DNA of 57,735 nt from positions 1 through 57,735 of the IMG/VR virus record IMGVR_UViG_3300018083_000004. One strand, given 5' to 3'. This document shows positions 48,105-53,853 of this stretch, in pieces. Positions within the stretch are counted from its first letter, which is position 1. Each line of letters opens with the position of its first letter. The notes under the pieces were generated by a model. That model did no database searches and was not told the DNA's origin. It was given only the letters and a program-made list of their open reading frames with translations. Both the position numbers and the translations under genes were made by a program. This DNA is from a virus.

Positions 48105-48340
48105 CAGGACGACGCTGGCGCATCGCTCCCACTCGCATCGCCTTCCTGGGACTCGAGCCGCAGCGCCCATTCCTGAACCTGCTGTGCTGCTTCCTGCTCG
48201 CTGATGCCGTAGTTCTCGGCGACTTGGCTGGTCAACGTTCGTTGGTCGGAACTGGGGGTGGCATCGGCCGGCAGGCCGAAATGATCGCGGGTGATCGGCC
48301 AGATGCGATCCCAGTTTGCTTCGATGTCAGCCCAGCGCAT
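48104..48340 (-). CDS. CsbD-like small protein (78 aa)
   Basis: M-R-W-A-D-I-E-A-N-W-D-R-I-W-P ... F-G-L ... T-L-T-S-Q-V-A-E-N-Y-G-I-S-E-Q-E-A-A-Q-Q-V-Q-E-W. This resembles the stress-associated CsbD family (I-E-G-N-W-x-Q-x-K ... Y-G-I-x-x-x-E-A-x-x-x-V-x-x-W) with divergent first helix. Function in phage unknown. Confidence 0.55.
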   Translation of the reverse strand: MRWADIEANWDRIWPITRDHFGLPADATPSSDQRTLTSQVAENYGISEQEAAQQVQEWALRLESQEGDASGSDAPASS

Positions 48341-48354
48341 TTTGTCGGTTTTAC

Positions 48355-48555
48355 CTAGCTGTAATCGGGGTAGATGATCTTGCGCACAGTCGGAAACTTC
48401 AGGGGGGCACTTAGCATCGCGGCACGACTGCGCTTGCGACGCGCCGCAGTCTTGGGGTTGAAATCCAAGCGGAGCCCAAGAGCTAACTCGTGGTTTTCCC
48501 GCGCAATTTGCGCAGTCAGCTTCCTTCGCTGCTTAGACAAAATCGCGTTTTCCAA
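48355..48555 (-). CDS. First late-operon small basic protein (66 aa)
   Basis: TTG start at 48555 and no clear ribosome-binding site. Arginine/lysine-rich (N-P-K-T-A-A-R-R-K-R-S-R-A-A), suggesting nucleic-acid binding. About 50 bases downstream of the predicted late transcription start. Confidence 0.5.
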   Translation of the reverse strand: MENAILSKQRRKLTAQIARENHELALGLRLDFNPKTAARRKRSRAAMLSAPLKFPTVRKIIYPDYS

Positions 48556-48613
48556 TTAGAGATCAGCGACATCCGGCTAACCTGTAGAATTTATTTTTCA
48601 TGTTTCTAGGGCG

Positions 48614-48642
48614 AATTTAGGCACTTTTCCTACAAGTGTCAA
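48614..48642 (-). promoter_or_regulatory. Late promoter candidate
   Basis: Minus-strand TTGACA (48637-48642), 17-base spacer and TAAATT (48614-48619). It lies between the Q-position gene and all packaging and structural genes, the standard site of a late promoter. An imperfect operator-like repeat (AAGCC-N6-GGCTA, 48651-48666) sits just upstream, but by chance about one or two such near-matches are expected in this genome. Confidence 0.75.
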
Positions 48643-48663
48643 GGGTTTTTAAGCCGGGTCTGG

Positions 48664-49188
48664 CTAGCCGACCAGTCCGCTCTCCCCGAATTCACGGGCC
48701 AACTGCTCGTCGGTGCGCCGGTGTAGCTCGTTCACCGAATCCCAAACTCGGAGCCCGTACTTTTCGACCGTTTTCGGGTTGATGGCGAGCTGCTCGGCGA
48801 TCGAGCGATAGGTTGGCCGGTTGGCGGTGCTGAACAGAAACGAACGCTTCACCAGCAGCAGGATCAGCCGCCTGGACGTGATGCCGGTGCCGATCACTCG
48901 CGGGATGACGAAATCGACGATGCGATGTACCTCGTTCAACCGATGCGGTCCGTGCCGATACCAGCACTCAACGCACGCTCGATCAACCGGCCGGAGGTGG
49001 TGATCGACATGAGCCCTGATCATTGCCGCCTGCACGTGCCATTCCGTGGGGCTGAGATCGTGGATCGAGTACACCGCCCCCTTAAGCAACCGACCGAGCT
49101 GCGAGCGCGCAGTCACCGGAAAATACTCGATCTCGTAGGCGAATCGCAGCGCGTGATCAACGGTGCGAAACAGCGGAGTGTCAAGCAT
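48664..49188 (-). CDS. Q-position late-gene regulator (174 aa)
   Basis: ATG 49188 (MLDTPLFRTVDHALRFAYEIE). The last 70 residues contain a helix-turn-helix-like sequence (Y-R-S-I-A-E-Q-L-A-I-N-P-K-T-V-E-K-Y), like sigma-region-4 or Q-type regulators. Its place immediately upstream of the late promoter argues for control of late transcription. I did not recognise an exact family, so the function is inferred from place and fold. Confidence 0.65.
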   Translation of the reverse strand: MLDTPLFRTVDHALRFAYEIEYFPVTARSQLGRLLKGAVYSIHDLSPTEWHVQAAMIRAHVDHHLRPVDRACVECWYRHGPHRLNEVHRIVDFVIPRVIGTGITSRRLILLLVKRSFLFSTANRPTYRSIAEQLAINPKTVEKYGLRVWDSVNELHRRTDEQLAREFGESGLVG

Positions 49189-49417
49189 CCCGCCACTCGA
49201 ATTCGGCGACTTCTGGATCCTCTGTGCACGGGATGCCGTTGAACGTCGGAGGAGCATCTTTCATCGGCTGGAATTGAAACGGCCCAGATGGGCGGGCTCG
49301 CAATTTCAGATCGTCCATGCGATCTGGATTAAGCACGATCACCGCAGGTTTGTCGCCGTGATGAGCAACCGCATAGCGATAGATCGCTTTGAGGATTTTC
49401 GTCTCCAGCTCGCTCAT
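49181..49417 (-). CDS. Hypothetical early protein (78 aa)
   Basis: Starts at ATG 49417 (MSELETKILKAIYRYAVAHHGDKPAVIVLNPDR...). Short alpha/beta, acidic C-terminus. Overlaps the regulator start by 8 bases and the zinc-finger gene by ATGA. Unknown. Confidence 0.6.
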   Translation of the reverse strand: MSELETKILKAIYRYAVAHHGDKPAVIVLNPDRMDDLKLRARPSGPFQFQPMKDAPPTFNGIPCTEDPEVAEFEWRDA

Positions 49418-49623
49418 TTGCCCGCCTTCAGCTGTTTGCGCAATTCGTGGCAGATGCCGCAGCGCCAGTAGCGTTGCTCGCGCTTGCCTTTGCCAGCTAG
49501 ATACCACTGCCCGCCTTCTTCCGCCTTGCGCATGGTGTTGCAACTCCGGCAGAAGCGCATGCCGGTGATGCGCCTGGCGGCAGCATCGACTAGCTTGACC
49601 AGCTCGTTGGTTGGCCTGCTCAA
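49414..49623 (-). CDS. Zinc-finger-type small protein (69 aa)
   Basis: C-x2-C (F-C-R-S-C-N) and C-x2-C (R-C-G-I-C-H) separated by 25 residues, with basic surroundings. Overlaps its upstream neighbour by ATGA. It fits a nucleic-acid-binding accessory of the replication operon. Confidence 0.65.
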   Translation of the reverse strand: MSRPTNELVKLVDAAARRITGMRFCRSCNTMRKAEEGGQWYLAGKGKREQRYWRCGICHELRKQLKAGK

Positions 49624-50090
49624 AACGGCTTCTCCTCGCGATTGCGCACTACGCGTTCACCGATCCCCGGTAAGCGCAACTCGCCCTGCCTCCTTGGCGT
49701 CTTGCGATTGCGCCCGCCGCGCTTGACGATCGATGACCAGCTCGTGGCCATGTTCGTCATGTCGATCATGCGCAATCCGTCCTCCATGCGTTTGCCATGC
49801 CATCCGTGCACATAGACAATCCAGCCGGCGCGTTTGACGTGATCGAATTCGCCGAGTGCCGTGATCTTGGCAATGCGTGCCGCCACGTTCGATGCGCTGG
49901 TGGTCTGCACCGCCAGCGTTATGCCGGGCTTGATCGCCAGGATGTCGATGAAGCCGAACAGATCGACCTTGTACACCAGCGGCTCGCGGCCAGGTTCCTT
50001 CGGCGGTATGCGCATGTTCTTTTCGGTGATCTCGCAAAAAAACCCTTGTTTGCGCAGCAGCCGCAGGCTCAGTTCAGTCGGGCTGGCCAT
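49620..50090 (-). CDS. PD-(D/E)XK-like nuclease-family protein (156 aa)
   Basis: D-L-F-G-F-I-D-I-L-A-I (about residues 43-53), then A-V-Q-T-T-S-A-S-N-V-A-A-R and A-G-W-I-V-Y-V-H-G-W. The D ... Q-x-T pattern resembles restriction-endonuclease-like folds (VRR-NUC or Holliday-junction types) seen in phage replication clusters, although Q replaces the usual E and T the usual K. Confidence 0.6.
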   Translation of the reverse strand: MASPTELSLRLLRKQGFFCEITEKNMRIPPKEPGREPLVYKVDLFGFIDILAIKPGITLAVQTTSASNVAARIAKITALGEFDHVKRAGWIVYVHGWHGKRMEDGLRMIDMTNMATSWSSIVKRGGRNRKTPRRQGELRLPGIGERVVRNREEKPF

Positions 50091-50494
50091 CAGCCCTCCT
50101 CGCCTGGCTGTCGAATCACCACCACAAACGCCAGCGCTTCTCTCGCCAGTCGATCAGCATACACACCAACCCGCTCTCCAACCTCCAGCCTCGCCAGGAT
50201 CCGCCGCGCCCAGTCCAGCCCGTCTCCCTTGGCTTCGATCGTGATCGGCTCTTGGCCTATCTCCGCCATTGGCAACGTTCGTTGGTCGCGTTCATCTCCA
50301 AGAATTACCCAGGCATGATCGCGGCAATACCATGGGCCGAGCCCGTTAGTGGATTGGCTGATGGTTCCGCGTGCGCCACATCGAGCACCGTGGTCGTTGA
50401 ATGGGCAGCCAAGATCAACGATCTGGCCGTCGACCTTTACCACCTTCCCGGATCTGTTCTCGGGTACGGCGCTGATGCTGGTTTTGAAGTTCAC
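50090..50494 (-). CDS. Early protein with zinc-like Cys/His cluster (134 aa)
   Basis: The middle contains C-P-F-N-D-H-G-A-R-C-G-A-R-G and a W-Y-C-R-D-H-A segment, a possible zinc site (C-x8-C ... C-x2-H). The C-terminus is helical. Similar proteins lie near replication genes of other phages. Overlaps the next gene by 1 base. Confidence 0.6.
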   Translation of the reverse strand: MNFKTSISAVPENRSGKVVKVDGQIVDLGCPFNDHGARCGARGTISQSTNGLGPWYCRDHAWVILGDERDQRTLPMAEIGQEPITIEAKGDGLDWARRILARLEVGERVGVYADRLAREALAFVVVIRQPGEEG

Positions 50495-50503
50495 CTTGGA
50501 AAT

Positions 50504-51175
50504 TTATTTCCCGGTTTTGAATTTTTGTTCGAGTGCTCGGGCGATTGCGACGGCATCGCGTCCGGTCTTGACTGGAGAGGGAGCCTGGTTTTGATTCGAT
50601 TCAACTTCACTTCGATTCGATTCTCTTCGATTCAACTTCACTTCACTTCTCTTCACTTCAGCAAGCGGGCGCGTAGCGTTCGCTGTGCGTTCGCGTAGCG
50701 TTTTTTTGGCAAGTCCTTGTATATTTTCATTAGTCGAAATATCGACTATCGGCATAGCGCTAGCTAGGCGTTCGATAGGCGTTCGCTGCGCGTCAGCATC
50801 GCGTTCGCGTAGCGTTTTTTCTGCAACTGCTTGAATCTTTTCGGCGTCATCCCATGGTGATCCGCATACCCTTCGTTTGACATGCCGTAGAATCTGTCTA
50901 AATCGCGGAACGTGGATGTGCCGCTTGTCGTGCGAGTTGTAAACTCGAATGAGATCGCAACCGACCAAAGTTTCGAGCACTGCGGATACCTTGGCGTCGG
51001 TATCGAGGCCGTAGGCGCTCCAGAGCCGGCGGAGCCGGGGAGGGCTAGCCTCCATGTTTCCGACATCGTCTATCGACAGCAGCAGGACGATGTAGCAAAC
51101 GCGTGCAGTGTTGTCGTGCAGTTCGATCCAGCGATCCGAGTCGAGCAGCGAGTCACGGATGATGCGGTTGGGCAT
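50504..51175 (-). CDS. O-like replication initiator with internal origin candidate (223 aa)
   Basis: N-terminal winged-helix pattern (I-I-R-D-S-L-L-D-S-D-R-W, A-R-V-C-Y-I-V-L-L-L-S-I-D-D-V-G-N-M) typical of phage initiators. The C-terminal half is low complexity: it includes two K-T-L-R-E-R copies and a Lys/Arg/Ser/Asn/Gln-rich tract that result from repetitive DNA. This is the lambda-O layout with the origin inside the gene. No helicase-loader or helicase is seen beside it, so host DnaB recruitment is presumably direct. Confidence 0.75.
   Translation of the reverse strand: MPNRIIRDSLLDSDRWIELHDNTARVCYIVLLLSIDDVGNMEASPPRLRRLWSAYGLDTDAKVSAVLETLVGCDLIRVYNSHDKRHIHVPRFRQILRHVKRRVCGSPWDDAEKIQAVAEKTLRERDADAQRTPIERLASAMPIVDISTNENIQGLAKKTLRERTANATRPLAEVKRSEVKLNRRESNRSEVESNQNQAPSPVKTGRDAVAIARALEQKFKTGK
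50593..50659. repeat. Pyrimidine-rich direct repeats in initiator gene
   Basis: Three copies beginning GATTCRA/GATTCGATTC followed by CTTCACTTC or CTCTTC units: 50593-50613, 50614-50628 and 50629-50659. Candidate iterons of the replication origin. Confidence 0.65.
50687..50820. other. Structured origin-candidate segment
   Basis: Two exact 20-base repeats (50687-50706 and 50801-50820, GCGTTCGCGTAGCG plus six T) flank an AT-richer stretch with a perfect inverted repeat TAGTCGA-N4-TCGACTA (50731-50748). Together with 50593-50659 it looks like an iteron-type origin. Confidence 0.6.
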
Positions 51176-51178
51176 AGT

Positions 51179-51535
51179 TCACAACCCAGCGAGTCTGCCC
51201 TGCATCAATTGCATTTCGTCGTCGTCCTCCGAGGCGTATAGGGTCGCAATCCTAGCCGCCACAACCGCGCGCTGGCTTTCGTTCAGATGCCTCCGGTGCA
51301 GATTGGCAGATATAACAAACGGGACCAGATCCGCCTCTGTGCCCTCGAAGACTTGAGCCTTAACCGGAATGCCCAACTCTTCACAAGCACGCTCTCGGTG
51401 CCTTCCATCGAGCGTCATGCCGCGCCAGGTCCAGATCCGTTCTCGCTGCCCGTTTGCGGCAATGTCCGCCTTGAGCGCTGCGTACTCCGTCTCCATCATC
51501 GACGGGAAGATGTTGGCCACTGGATGTGCGTTCAC
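51179..51535 (-). CDS. ParB-like nuclease-domain protein (118 aa)
   Basis: The ParB N-domain reads H-P-V-A-N-I-F-P, A-L-K-A-D-I-A-A-N-G-Q-R-E-R-I, T-L-D-G-R-H-R-E-R-A, A-N-L-H-R-R-H-L. It overlaps the upstream regulator by ATGA. Stand-alone phage ParB-fold proteins act as nucleases or DNA-binding switches; the exact role is not known. Confidence 0.8.
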   Translation of the reverse strand: MNAHPVANIFPSMMETEYAALKADIAANGQRERIWTWRGMTLDGRHRERACEELGIPVKAQVFEGTEADLVPFVISANLHRRHLNESQRAVVAARIATLYASEDDDEMQLMQGRLAGL

Positions 51536-51948
51536 GCCTTCTCCCTCCGCATCATCCCGCGCAGCAATTCATTCTCGGCCGCTAGCCGCGCGTTCTGTTC
51601 CTTGGATAGTCGAAGCTCGCGTTCCAACTCCGACTCAAGCCTGACCAATTCGTACCCGCGTCGATCCGCCAACCAGATCAGCGGCACCTCGTTGCCACAT
51701 AGGTCGAACAGATCGGCGAAGCGATCAGAAGGGAAGTGGGCCTCGCCGGATTTGATGCGGGCCCAAACGCCGGGATCGATATCCATCCGGCGGCAGAAAT
51801 CCTTATCGTTCTTGAAACCGGCGAGATCCACGCACAACCCGACCGCCTTGTGCATGCTCGGTTGCCGGCGCACCGCCGCAATATCCACCTCTTGCATGGA
51901 GCCGCGGATGGCGAGATCGAGCTGGTTCAACAATGCTCCAATGATCAA
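51532..51948 (-). CDS. CII-like regulatory DNA-binding protein (up to 138 aa)
   Basis: HTH-like middle (F-K-N-D-K-D-F-C-R-R-M-D-I-D-P-G-V-W-A-R-I-K) and a C-terminal coiled coil (E-L-E-R-E-L-R-L-S-K-E-Q-N-A-R-L-A-A-E-N-E-L-L-R). Its place after the Cro-like gene and before replication genes is that of cII. The start is uncertain: TTG 51948, or TTG 51930 behind a GGAG site. Confidence 0.65.
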   Translation of the reverse strand: MIIGALLNQLDLAIRGSMQEVDIAAVRRQPSMHKAVGLCVDLAGFKNDKDFCRRMDIDPGVWARIKSGEAHFPSDRFADLFDLCGNEVPLIWLADRRGYELVRLESELERELRLSKEQNARLAAENELLRGMMRREKA

Positions 51949-51988
51949 TTGACTCGCGTGGACGGACCCACCTGGCGCTAACTATTCG

Positions 51989-52240
51989 CTAGGCAGCGAC
52001 CCGTTTCTGTCTGCCCGCTCGCTTCTTCTCGATCGAGCGGAAATAGTCGTACAACTTTTGGGCCGTAGGTAGCGACGGATCCTGATGCACGCCCTGAACA
52101 TACTTGACCAGCGTCCAATACGGCACGCCGGACTCGTTGGCCACGACGGTCAGCTGACGGCCTTGGCGGGCGATCTCCAGGCATTCCTTCACGTAGTCCA
52201 GGCGCACCCGGACGTACTCGATCATGGTTTTTTCAGTCAT
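51989..52240 (-). CDS. Cro-like HTH regulator (83 aa)
   Basis: First gene of the leftward (pR-like) operon. Helix-turn-helix pattern: T-V-V-A-N-E-S-G-V-P-Y-W-T-L-V-K-Y-V-Q-G. The C-terminus is basic. ATG 52240 lies 8 bases past the -10 hexamer, so translation is probably leaderless; ATG 52225 is an alternative. Likely reads the same operator as the repressor encoded divergently. Confidence 0.75.
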   Translation of the reverse strand: MTEKTMIEYVRVRLDYVKECLEIARQGRQLTVVANESGVPYWTLVKYVQGVHQDPSLPTAQKLYDYFRSIEKKRAGRQKRVAA

Positions 52241-52247
52241 GGAACAA

Positions 52248-52276
52248 TTATTAGCCGAACCGTGCTAAGCACGCAA
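52248..52276 (-). promoter_or_regulatory. pR-like promoter with operator
   Basis: Minus-strand -35 TTGCGT (52271-52276), 17-base spacer and -10 TAATAA (52248-52253). The spacer holds the operator TAGC(A)-N6-GGCTA (52252-52267), whose TA overlaps the -10. This is the same arrangement as at 44305-44333 and 53041-53070. Confidence 0.75.
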
Positions 52277-52285
52277 GTGGAATTT

Positions 52286-52301
52286 TCGCAGCACCTGGCT
52301 A
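52286..52301 (+). promoter_or_regulatory. Possible second operator in the CI/Cro gap
   Basis: TCGCA-N6-GGCTA, an imperfect operator half-match 34 bp from the first. It lies upstream of a TAGAGT hexamer (52313-52318), a candidate -10 for the repressor gene, whose ATG at 52328 is only 9 bases farther on. Confidence 0.4.
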
Positions 52302-52327
52302 GAAGGCCCGCGTAGAGTGCCAAGCCT

Positions 52328-52747
52328 ATGAACGAAAAGAGCTATCAGAAAAGCCGTAAGGCCCTGGCCGACAACCTCAACGAGCTGATCGGGGGTAAAG
52401 GATTGAGCGTCAACGGCGAAGCGCACCGCCGCAAAATTCCGCAGCGCAGCCTGGAAAATCTCACCAACCTTGACGTGGACCCGCGTTTGAGCACAATAGC
52501 TGGCGTGGCTCACGCCTTCGGGCTCGAGCCGTGGCAAGCGCTGCTACCCCATGCGGAGATCGAAACCAGAAAGCGCTGCATGGATTGGCTGCGACTATGG
52601 AATAGCGCTACCGCGCCGACGAGGCGCGTGATGGAAATGGCCCTGCGTCTGGCACTAGAAGAAGAACAGGCCGATCAAAAACAATACGCAGACGCTGAGG
52701 AAGTCGCGCATGGTGAGCGACGCCGGGAGGACCGACGCACTAGTTGA
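52328..52747 (+). CDS. CI-like repressor without peptidase domain (139 aa)
   Basis: N-terminal HTH region with L-S-V-N-G-E-A-H-R-R-K-I-P-Q-R-S-L-E-N-L, followed by a helical C-terminus (R-M-M-like, A-L-R-L-A-L-E-E-E-Q). It lacks the S24 self-cleaving domain, so induction would need another mechanism than RecA-driven cleavage. It is encoded in the same direction as the pL operon and away from the Cro-like gene, as lambda cI is. Confidence 0.7.
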   Translation: MNEKSYQKSRKALADNLNELIGGKGLSVNGEAHRRKIPQRSLENLTNLDVDPRLSTIAGVAHAFGLEPWQALLPHAEIETRKRCMDWLRLWNSATAPTRRVMEMALRLALEEEQADQKQYADAEEVAHGERRREDRRTS

Positions 52748-52967
52748 ACTGCGGGAACAGCAGGAGCAGCAGCTCGTAGCCTATTTTCGAGAGTGTGGGA
52801 TCGAGGATCGGGACGCAATCCTGCTCCTGTTACGATCGGCTGCCGCCCATCATCACGACTCACCCGCCTGGCCTGCCAACGTCATTCCATTGCGCTGCAG
52901 CGCCAGATACTGCAGCAATGCGGGCCAACGGCAAGAAGCCCGATGCGCCGGTTGCTATTGGGCCTAA
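52710..52967 (+). CDS. Hypothetical protein cotranscribed with repressor (85 aa)
   Basis: ATG 52710 inside the repressor gene end (38-base overlap). Helical N-terminus (V-E-L-R-E-Q-Q-E-Q-Q-L-V-A-Y-F-R-E), then a Cys-containing tail (C-S-A-R-Y-C ... C-A-G-C). It could be an antirepressor-like or accessory immunity protein. Followed by a terminator. Confidence 0.55.
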   Translation: MVSDAGRTDALVELREQQEQQLVAYFRECGIEDRDAILLLLRSAAAHHHDSPAWPANVIPLRCSARYCSNAGQRQEARCAGCYWA

Positions 52968-52989
52968 GCGCTAACACCTAGAATCGACG

Positions 52990-53016
52990 GCGGAATCCTC
53001 TTCCGCTGTTTCTTTT
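52990..53016 (+). terminator. Terminator of the repressor operon
   Basis: Plus-strand stem GCGGAA/TTCCGC (52990-52995, 53001-53006) and T-rich TGTTTCTTTT. It isolates repressor transcription from pL. Confidence 0.7.
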
Positions 53017-53026
53017 CGTCCATCGT

Positions 53027-53042
53027 TAGCACGATTGTGCTT
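53027..53042 (+). promoter_or_regulatory. Upstream operator at pL
   Basis: TAGCA-N6-TGCTT, one mismatch from a perfect inverted repeat of the TAGCA half-site. Its centre is 24 bp from the main pL operator, on the other side of the -35 edge. Confidence 0.55.
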
Positions 53043-53070
53043 GACATGTCTAGCCGGGTGCGGCTAGACT
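53041..53070 (+). promoter_or_regulatory. pL-like early promoter with operator
   Basis: -35 TTGACA (53041-53046), 18-base spacer, -10 TAGACT (53065-53070). The spacer contains the exact operator TAGCC-N6-GGCTA (53051-53066). Drives the plus-strand early operon including exo, recT and int. Confidence 0.82.
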
Positions 53071-53105
53071 TCGTCACGTCATAAGCATTTTTGGAGGAGA
53101 CGACG

Positions 53106-53312
53106 TTGGCAACCAAAAAACTGAACGTGCTGGAGCTGCGCAAAGGCCTTGCCCTCAATCAATCCGACTTCTGGGGACGCGTGCACGTCACCCAGTCTGG
53201 CGGCTCTCGCTTCGAGCGTGGCGACCGCGCGGTACCGAAGCCGGTGCGCGCGCTTTTGGGCGCGGTCTATTTGGGCGAAAAGGTGCGGCCGTACAAGGCG
53301 AGGCGCAAGTGA
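53106..53312 (+). CDS. Small HTH protein, first gene of pL operon (68 aa)
   Basis: TTG start 53106 with strong GGAGGAG at 53092-53098. L-N-V-L-E-L-R-K-G-L-A-L-N-Q-S-D-F-W-G-R-V-H-V-T-Q-S-G-G-S-R-F-E is a XRE-like helix-turn-helix. The C-terminus is basic. It could regulate pL or act as an antirepressor-like factor. Confidence 0.7.
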   Translation: MATKKLNVLELRKGLALNQSDFWGRVHVTQSGGSRFERGDRAVPKPVRALLGAVYLGEKVRPYKARRK

Positions 53313-53437
53313 AACTTAGGACGGGTCTGCAGCGTTGCAGCCGGCAGTGGGTTAGATCAAACAGCCTACTACCGGGTGCAATTGAGCGCCGACGTGCGCC
53401 GCGCACGATCACTGCGGCAAATTCCAACGAGGTAATT

Positions 53438-53800
53438 ATGTCAACAGCTCTACCATCTAACCTACCGCTTTACAGCGAGATTCAAGATCCGAAGGCCAGT
53501 AAGAACGTGCGCCACGTTATCCGCGATGCGATCAGCAATGACCAGATTTTCAAAGATATCGCACCGTACATAGTCAATGGCGGAAAGTGTGGCCACAAGG
53601 TCATGGATATCGCGGCGTCGATCGACATCATCATCGCCTACGATCATGCCAACGGCAATCGGCTGGAGGCGTTCAAGCTCAACAAGAAACAGTTGGGCGA
53701 TCAGTTCAAGAACGTGCTGCGCGAGCGCTATGAGTTGGACAAAGCCTGGAAGATCACGGCACTGAGCAAGCGAGTGACCGATCAAAGGGCATCGGAGTAA
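53438..53800 (+). CDS. Hypothetical early protein (120 aa)
   Basis: ATG 53438 with GAGG. Helical (S-K-N-V-R-H-V-I-R-D-A-I-S-N-D-Q, H-K-V-M-D-I-A-A-S-I-D-I-I-I-A-Y-D). The 125 bases before it hold no clear gene. A strong terminator follows. Confidence 0.6.
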   Translation: MSTALPSNLPLYSEIQDPKASKNVRHVIRDAISNDQIFKDIAPYIVNGGKCGHKVMDIAASIDIIIAYDHANGNRLEAFKLNKKQLGDQFKNVLRERYELDKAWKITALSKRVTDQRASE

Positions 53801-53809
53801 CTGAGAGTT

Positions 53810-53842
53810 GCTGGCCGTCAATTCTGGCGGCCAGCTTTTTTT
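53810..53842 (+). terminator. Strong terminator inside the early operon
   Basis: 8-bp perfect stem GCTGGCCG/CGGCCAGC (53810-53817, 53828-53835) with a 10-base loop and seven T. It lies only a few bases from the next gene's ribosome-binding site, so downstream early genes need antitermination, read-through or another promoter. Confidence 0.85.
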
Positions 53843-53853
53843 AGGAGGCGATC

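Noticed and set aside
48651-48666. Operator AAGCC-N6-GGCTA upstream of the late promoter
   Set aside because: One mismatch, overlaps the stop of the Q-position gene, and one to two such near-matches are expected by chance; mentioned but not called.
50593-50820. CRISPR array
   Set aside because: Repeats are short, uneven and coding, without unique equal-length spacers; origin iterons fit better.
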